DNA of 64,000 bases. Source: an uncultured Pseudogracilibacillus sp. Lineage in GTDB: Bacteria; Bacillota; Bacilli; Bacillales; Amphibacillaceae. The translations under genes were made by a program, and so were the position numbers. A model generated the notes under the pieces. It saw only the letters and a program-made list of their open reading frames with translations, did not search any database and was not told where the DNA came from. The DNA is taken from positions 1 through 64,000 of the forward strand of contig CALGOZ010000031.1 of the NCBI GenBank assembly GCA_937960785.1, given 5' to 3'. Positions 60,347 through 64,000 of this stretch are shown piece after piece (position 1 is the first letter of the stretch; each line of letters opens with the position of its first letter).

Positions 60347-61546
60347 AATGTCGTTAAGTAAGGTTAAATTTACCGTAATTCCATAATACCCTAGACTAAT
60401 GATTCCTATAAAATATAAGATTAACGCACTTATTTGAATGAAGCGCTGTCGTTTCCGTGGTACAAATACAATTGCAGAAGCAATATATCCACCTATTAAT
60501 CCTCCAAGGTGGGCTCCCATATCAATTTGTGGAACGAGCAAGCCGAAGACTAAATTAATAATTAAAATGAGTAATACATTTACACCCATCGTCTGTTTGA
60601 ATAGGTCTGGATAAATCGTTCCAAAAAACAACAAAGCTCCGAATAAACCGAAGATTGCTCCAGATGCCCCTGCAGCAATGGACACATTAAAAGCAAAGCT
60701 CGTTAATCCGCCGGCAATTCCAGCGAGTAAATAAATATATACGAATCGAAACGATCCATATATTCGCTCGACTACAGTTCCTAAAAAATAAAGAGCAAGC
60801 ATATTCATAAATAAATGAAGAAAGCCAATGTGTAAAAACATCGACGTAACGATTCGCCACCATTCACCATTGACGATTGCTGGGTTGTATTTTGCGCCGA
60901 ATAGAATTAAGTTTTCTGGATTCATACTACCACCATTTAGTTCAATTAAGAAAAAAATGACGATATTAATATAGAGTAAAATATAGGTCATTCGAGGTTT
61001 GCCGAACGAAAATATGGAGCGAACTTTGCGATTTTTTTCGTAAATCGAGCGACCTAATTCATACTGGTATCGTTCGACAGCCTTCTCTTTTTGTTCAATA
61101 GTCGCTTCTTTTAATGTATAAGTCGATTCCGCATTTAACTCTTTTAATAACCTTTCTTGTTCGCTCTTACGATTTTCTGCTGTCATATAATATACTTTCA
61201 TTTTAAGCGGATTCCTCTCCTTCAATTGAAGAGGAGATTTTAACTTTTCCCAGTCATCGACTGGTTCCAAATCACTTATATATACATTATATATTTCAAT
61301 TCGTTTACTACCTAATTGTTTGCGAATATTACGAACTTGTTGGAATAATTTCGCAATATCATTTTTCAAATGATTACCCCAGTCGAAAGTCCGTTGAATT
61401 AAGCGAATAATTTTTGTCGAACGCCAACGGGACTTAATTAACCAAATTTCATTTTTATTAATATTTATATGTGCGAGTTCAAAATTTTCATTATTAATCA
61501 AATGGTTTGCAAAATCATATAAATAATACTGTTGCTGTAAATGCAT
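60335..61546 (-). CDS. gluP: Rhomboid intramembrane serine protease GluP (YqgP)
   Basis: A 403-residue rhomboid with a soluble N-terminal domain of about 180 residues and seven membrane helices. The core has HLFMNMLALYFLG, the nucleophile motif GASGAIFGLFGALLFF, and the catalytic His in MGAHLGGLIGGYIAS. B. subtilis YqgP cleaves the magnesium transporter MgtE under manganese stress. ATG 61546 behind GTGAGGTG. It overlaps the cyclo-ligase gene end only by its binding site and is co-transcribed with it. Confidence 0.94.
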   Translation of the reverse strand: MHLQQQYYLYDFANHLINNENFELAHININKNEIWLIKSRWRSTKIIRLIQRTFDWGNHLKNDIAKLFQQVRNIRKQLGSKRIEIYNVYISDLEPVDDWEKLKSPLQLKERNPLKMKVYYMTAENRKSEQERLLKELNAESTYTLKEATIEQKEKAVERYQYELGRSIYEKNRKVRSIFSFGKPRMTYILLYINIVIFFLIELNGGSMNPENLILFGAKYNPAIVNGEWWRIVTSMFLHIGFLHLFMNMLALYFLGTVVERIYGSFRFVYIYLLAGIAGGLTSFAFNVSIAAGASGAIFGLFGALLFFGTIYPDLFKQTMGVNVLLILIINLVFGLLVPQIDMGAHLGGLIGGYIASAIVFVPRKRQRFIQISALILYFIGIISLGYYGITVNLTLLNDILVF

Positions 61547-61547
61547 G

Positions 61548-62138
61548 CTACACCTCACTTTGCTTAGTCACCTTTTCAATTCCCGATTCAGTTATAACAT
61601 ATTGTACATGAAGATCATGTTTTTCGATAGGAATTGACTTTACAAGTTGTAGCCTACTTAGTAAGGAAACTGTTATTCCACTATAATCTTTTAAAAACCG
61701 ATCATAATATCCTCCCCCGAAGCCAATCCGATATCCCCTTTTATCAAAGACTAGACCTGGTACGAGAATTAAATCGATCCTATCTTTCGTTATATAACGC
61801 TCCTTATTTGGAATTGGCTCGATCAGATTATGGTGCCCTTCTTCTAAATGGGAAAAGGAGTCGATACGATAAAATAGCATAACTCTTTGTTTCGGAATTG
61901 TTTTAGGCACGGCGACAACTTTTCCTTCCTCCCATGCCTTTTCAATAATTGGATATGTATCCCATTCACTTTTCGTCGAACAGGTGATTCCTATTGTTTG
62001 GGCTTCTTTCCAAACAGAACTATTAACCAAATGGTGTAGCAACATTTTTTCAATTTTTACTTTTTCCTGCTCTGTTAATTGCGCCAATTTCGTCACAACT
62101 TGTTTACGCAATTGATCTTTAGTCAATTTAGGCACCAT
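61548..62138 (-). CDS. yqgN: 5-formyltetrahydrofolate cyclo-ligase (YqgN)
   Basis: ATP-dependent conversion of 5-formyl-THF to 5,10-methenyl-THF. The N-terminal Lys/Arg-rich start (TKDQLRKQV) contributes to ATP binding, and GFGGGYYDRFL with LVPGLVFDKRGYRIG are the family motifs. 196 residues. ATG behind TTAGGTGAG. Upstream of gluP as in B. subtilis. Confidence 0.93.
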   Translation of the reverse strand: MVPKLTKDQLRKQVVTKLAQLTEQEKVKIEKMLLHHLVNSSVWKEAQTIGITCSTKSEWDTYPIIEKAWEEGKVVAVPKTIPKQRVMLFYRIDSFSHLEEGHHNLIEPIPNKERYITKDRIDLILVPGLVFDKRGYRIGFGGGYYDRFLKDYSGITVSLLSRLQLVKSIPIEKHDLHVQYVITESGIEKVTKQSEV

Positions 62139-62171
62139 TTCTCACCTAATTTCGCTAAAATTTTTATATAA

Positions 62172-62210
62172 ACAAAAAAACTCCTAACCAATTGGCTAGA
62201 GTTTTTGTTG
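62172..62210 (-). terminator. Intrinsic terminator after rpmG
   Basis: On the minus strand AAAAACTCTAGCC, AATT, GGTTAGGAGTTTTTTT, a stem with two mismatches or wobble pairs, 7 bp after the rpmG stop. Confidence 0.8.
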
Positions 62211-62216
62211 TGCACG

Positions 62217-62366
62217 TTATCTAGTTTCACGGTGCAATGTATGTCTTCTTAAGCGTGGTGAATATTTCTTTAATTCAATTCGTTCAGGATTATTTCGTGG
62301 ATTTTTTGTCGTAATATAGTTACGGTCTCCTGTTTCTGTACATTCTAATGTAATGTTTACACGCAT
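62217..62366 (-). CDS. rpmG: 50S ribosomal protein L33, cysteine-poor form
   Basis: A 49-residue L33: MRVNITLECTETGDRNYITT and NPRNNPERIELKKYSPRLRR. Only Cys9 of the zinc-ribbon cysteines remains. The second (TECG in zinc-binding L33) is Thr-Gly, and the later YCP is YSP, so it cannot form the usual zinc site. Zinc-independent (C-minus) L33 paralogues are known in Bacilli. Its place between yqgN and the pbp gene matches B. subtilis rpmGA. ATG behind TAGGAGG. Confidence 0.93.
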   Translation of the reverse strand: MRVNITLECTETGDRNYITTKNPRNNPERIELKKYSPRLRRHTLHRETR

Positions 62367-62449
62367 TTTTATACCTCCTAAATAGTAAGCAAGATTTATA
62401 CCATAATTATCATAACAAAGCAGTGTTCGAATATCAATCTTTTTTTACT

Positions 62450-62477
62450 TTAACATTTTTCTATATCCTTGTATAAT
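62450..62477 (+). promoter_or_regulatory. Sigma-A-type promoter of the gene pair at 62.5 kb
   Basis: TTAACA and TATAAT separated by 16 bp, 27 bp before the start codon at 62505. Confidence 0.7.
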
Positions 62478-62504
62478 GTATTCTAGACTAGGAGGGGTAG
62501 AGGT

Positions 62505-62879
62505 ATGATTTATATAATATTAACGATTATCTTAATCGGTATCGGCTTGTTTATCGGTAGCTTTTTCTTCAGCGATAAATTACAACAACTTGAGGACCAA
62601 CTTGAACAATTTTCTTTATCAACAATGCAAGATACATATCAAATAAAGAAAAAGCTAAATGTCCTAGAAGAAGAGCTATTAACGAATGAACCGATTCCGC
62701 AACCGATATCGACTAAACAAGAAGTTCCAACAAGGCGAAATGAAGATTTAACAAATAAACCGTTACTTGTTCAAAAAATTCACCACTTGCATGAACAAGG
62801 TTTCTCAATCGATGATATTGCAAGGCAAACGAATTTAACGCCATACGATGTGCAAACGATTTTAAAACACCAAATGTAG
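62505..62879 (+). CDS. Membrane-anchored coiled-coil protein with C-terminal HTH
   Basis: A 124-residue protein in three parts: a hydrophobic helix (about 2-22), a coiled coil (about 25-60, SDKLQQLEDQLEQF, KKKLNVLEEELL) and a variable linker. A C-terminal HTH-like module then reads HEQGFSIDDIARQTNLTPYD. The layout recalls DUF6115/SwrB-type proteins, and the place is that of B. subtilis yqzD, but I cannot confirm homology. ATG behind AGGAGGGG. The MltG-like gene follows about 20 bp later. Confidence 0.7.
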   Translation: MIYIILTIILIGIGLFIGSFFFSDKLQQLEDQLEQFSLSTMQDTYQIKKKLNVLEEELLTNEPIPQPISTKQEVPTRRNEDLTNKPLLVQKIHHLHEQGFSIDDIARQTNLTPYDVQTILKHQM

Positions 62880-62898
62880 TAAGGAGACAGTGACAAAA

Positions 62899-63465
62899 AT
62901 GAGAATTCCAATCCGATATTTTTCAATCGGACTTTTAACGGCCTCAATCGTCTTGTTAATTATGTTTTTAATTACCGATGATGGAGGACAAGCTATTGAA
63001 GAATATTCCGTTGAAGAATTATCTGAAGCCATAGAAGATAAAGGATATCGCGTCATCACTCAGGATGACTTTATTTCTTTCTCAATGTATCTTGATGAAC
63101 AAAAAAATGTTGAAAATAACGACGAAGAAAAAGAAAAGAAAGACAAAGAGAAAGAGCAAAAAGATAAAAAAGATACAAAGTCTGATAAAGAAAAGAAAAA
63201 GGATAAGGACGAAAAAGATAAGAAAAAAGATAAAGAAAAAGACAAACGTAAAAAAGCAACAGTCCGTGTTAAACAAGGAGACGTTATAAAAGATATAGGC
63301 GATCGATTGAAGGACGAAGGAATTATTAAAGATGTCGATGAATTTGTCGCCTATATGGAAGATAACGATTATAGTCCTTATTTACAAATAGGTTCTTTTA
63401 AAGTGCATAGCGATATGTCGTTAAAGGAAATTGCCGAAACATTAACTACTTATCCAGGAAATTAA
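62899..63465 (+). CDS. Membrane-anchored protein with MltG-like domain and charged linker
   Basis: A 188-residue protein. One N-terminal membrane helix (about 9-27) and an acidic region precede a run of roughly 50 residues that are almost only Lys, Asp and Glu (encoded at 63118-63258). The C-terminal segment VRVKQGDVIKDIGDRLKDEG to SFKVHSDMSLKEIAETLT resembles the LysM-like N-terminal part of MltG/YceG endolytic transglycosylases. The MltG catalytic region is absent. GTG 62890 (three bases after AAGGAG) and ATG 62899 (twelve bases) are both imperfectly spaced; I chose the ATG. It probably acts at the cell wall next to the penicillin-binding protein gene, but its function is unknown. Confidence 0.72.
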   Translation: MRIPIRYFSIGLLTASIVLLIMFLITDDGGQAIEEYSVEELSEAIEDKGYRVITQDDFISFSMYLDEQKNVENNDEEKEKKDKEKEQKDKKDTKSDKEKKKDKDEKDKKKDKEKDKRKKATVRVKQGDVIKDIGDRLKDEGIIKDVDEFVAYMEDNDYSPYLQIGSFKVHSDMSLKEIAETLTTYPGN

Positions 63466-63470
63466 AAAAT

Positions 63471-63506
63471 AAAAGGTTTAGAGCTTTGTTTGCTCTAAAC
63501 CTTTTT
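63471..63506. terminator. Bidirectional terminator before the penicillin-binding protein gene
   Basis: Perfect arms AAAAGGTTTAGAGC and GCTCTAAACCTTTT with a short loop. T runs occur on both strands, between two convergent genes. Confidence 0.9.
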
Positions 63507-63522
63507 ATGCACTTTAATCTTC

Positions 63523-64000
63523 TTATTCCTCTTCTTTATCATCTTTTTCCGCAAAATATGCATCCATTAAACGCGTACCAATCTTATGGTTAATCGGATA
63601 TTGGCCCCGAACATTTCCTGTATTTGGGACGATAATTGCAAAAGCAATTTCTGGATCTTCAAAAGGAGCATAACCGACTAATGCTAAGTTTTCTGTTTTT
63701 GCGACTTGACGATAATTGCCATCACTATCTTGTTCATATACTTCGTTTTCTGCCGTACCTGTTTTTCCAGCTGGTCGATATGGTTTACCAGCCCAATGAC
63801 TATACCCGGTACCACCGGATTCGTTAAACACCTTCCAAAAACCTTCCTGAACTCGCTTAATATATTTAGGATCGACATCAATTTTATTTAATACTTTCGT
63901 ATGATTCACTTTATAAATTGAACCTAATTCATCCTCGTTTTCAGAAGGGTTGCGAATTTCTTTTACTAAACGTGGAGCAACTCTAACCCCATCATTGGCG
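63523..64000 (-). CDS. pbpA: Class B penicillin-binding protein, C-terminal part (PbpA-like), 5' truncated by window
   Basis: The frame is open from the window edge to the stop at 63523. It encodes the end of a peptidoglycan transpeptidase: NDGVRVAPRLVKEI, GKPYRPAGKTGTAENEVYEQ (KTG box) and LVGYAPFEDPEIAFAIIVPN. The N-terminal anchor and the SXXK and SXN motifs lie outside. The adjoining rpmG-yqgN order and the PBP2-like C-terminus suit B. subtilis pbpA (YqgF), a PBP2a that builds cylindrical wall. The paralogue is inferred from context. Confidence 0.88.
   Translation of the reverse strand, partial: ANDGVRVAPRLVKEIRNPSENEDELGSIYKVNHTKVLNKIDVDPKYIKRVQEGFWKVFNESGGTGYSHWAGKPYRPAGKTGTAENEVYEQDSDGNYRQVAKTENLALVGYAPFEDPEIAFAIIVPNTGNVRGQYPINHKIGTRLMDAYFAEKDDKEEE

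Noticed and set aside
63118..63258. Repetitive GA-rich tract that could be a tandem repeat or CRISPR-like array
   Set aside because: It has no constant repeat unit or spacers. It is the coding region of a Lys/Asp/Glu-rich linker, and frames on both strands there are low-complexity shadows.
1..64000. Mobile elements, prophage or attachment sites
   Set aside because: No transposase, integrase or phage gene, no long direct repeats at gene borders, and gene order follows the ordinary Bacillus chromosome throughout.

Overview
The window is chromosomal DNA from an AT-rich, endospore-forming, naturally transformable member of the Bacillaceae. It carries spo0A, spoIVB, the spoIIIAA-AH operon and a comG operon. 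Gene order follows the Bacillus subtilis yqj-yqi-yqh-yqg region closely, with several genes missing from it. I see no mobile elements, CRISPR arrays, rRNA or tRNA genes. The combination of a class II (B12-dependent) ribonucleotide reductase and an OLE RNA locus suggests an extremophilic or anaerobic-leaning bacillus. I cannot name the species.

Layout: 1-2.9 kb holds a fatty-acid activation/oxidation pair (acyl-CoA synthetase cut by the window edge, AidB-like acyl-CoA dehydrogenase). 3-6.7 kb: RNase Z, aldehyde dehydrogenase, DNA polymerase Y family. 6.7-11.8 kb: PepT-like peptidase, methylmalonyl-CoA carboxyltransferase and epimerase, a Prli42-like mini-protein, YqjA, bacilliredoxin BrxB. 11.9-19.9 kb: a bkd operon (leucine dehydrogenase plus the branched-chain 2-oxoacid dehydrogenase complex) with a clear sigma-54 promoter and its activator BkdR, but without ptb and buk. 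20-21.7 kb: YqzF and aspartokinase. 22-27.3 kb: spo0A, spoIVB, recN, argR and tlyA.

27.4-28.6 kb is the most striking part. A long, highly structured non-coding stretch of about 590 nt lies between ispA and a small polytopic membrane protein gene. I read it as OLE (Ornate, Large, Extremophilic) RNA with its partner gene oapA. dxs, which usually lies in this operon, is absent. 28.6-34.4 kb: ispA, xseB, xseA, folD, nusB, accC, accB. 34.8-39.9 kb: the spoIIIA operon behind a sigma-E promoter; its spoIIIAC gene has no ATG, GTG or TTG start and appears to begin with ATT. 40-46.3 kb: efp, the YqhT peptidase, yqhR, yqhQ, yqhP, a patatin-like hydrolase, mntR and a LysR regulator. 46.4-53.8 kb: an EamA transporter, nrdJ behind a NrdR-like box, rhodanese, SNF2 helicase (yqhH), yqhG, DUF2626.

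54-57.8 kb: the seven-gene comG pseudopilus operon, with a YqzE-like gene divergent from it. 58-64 kb: YqgX-type metallo-hydrolase, DUF2759, YqgQ, an unrecognised membrane-anchored protein, the rhomboid protease GluP, 5-formyl-THF cyclo-ligase, a cysteine-poor L33, a membrane/coiled-coil/HTH protein, an MltG-like protein with a charged linker, and the 3' part of a class B penicillin-binding protein. Convergent or isolated units are mostly separated by intrinsic terminators.
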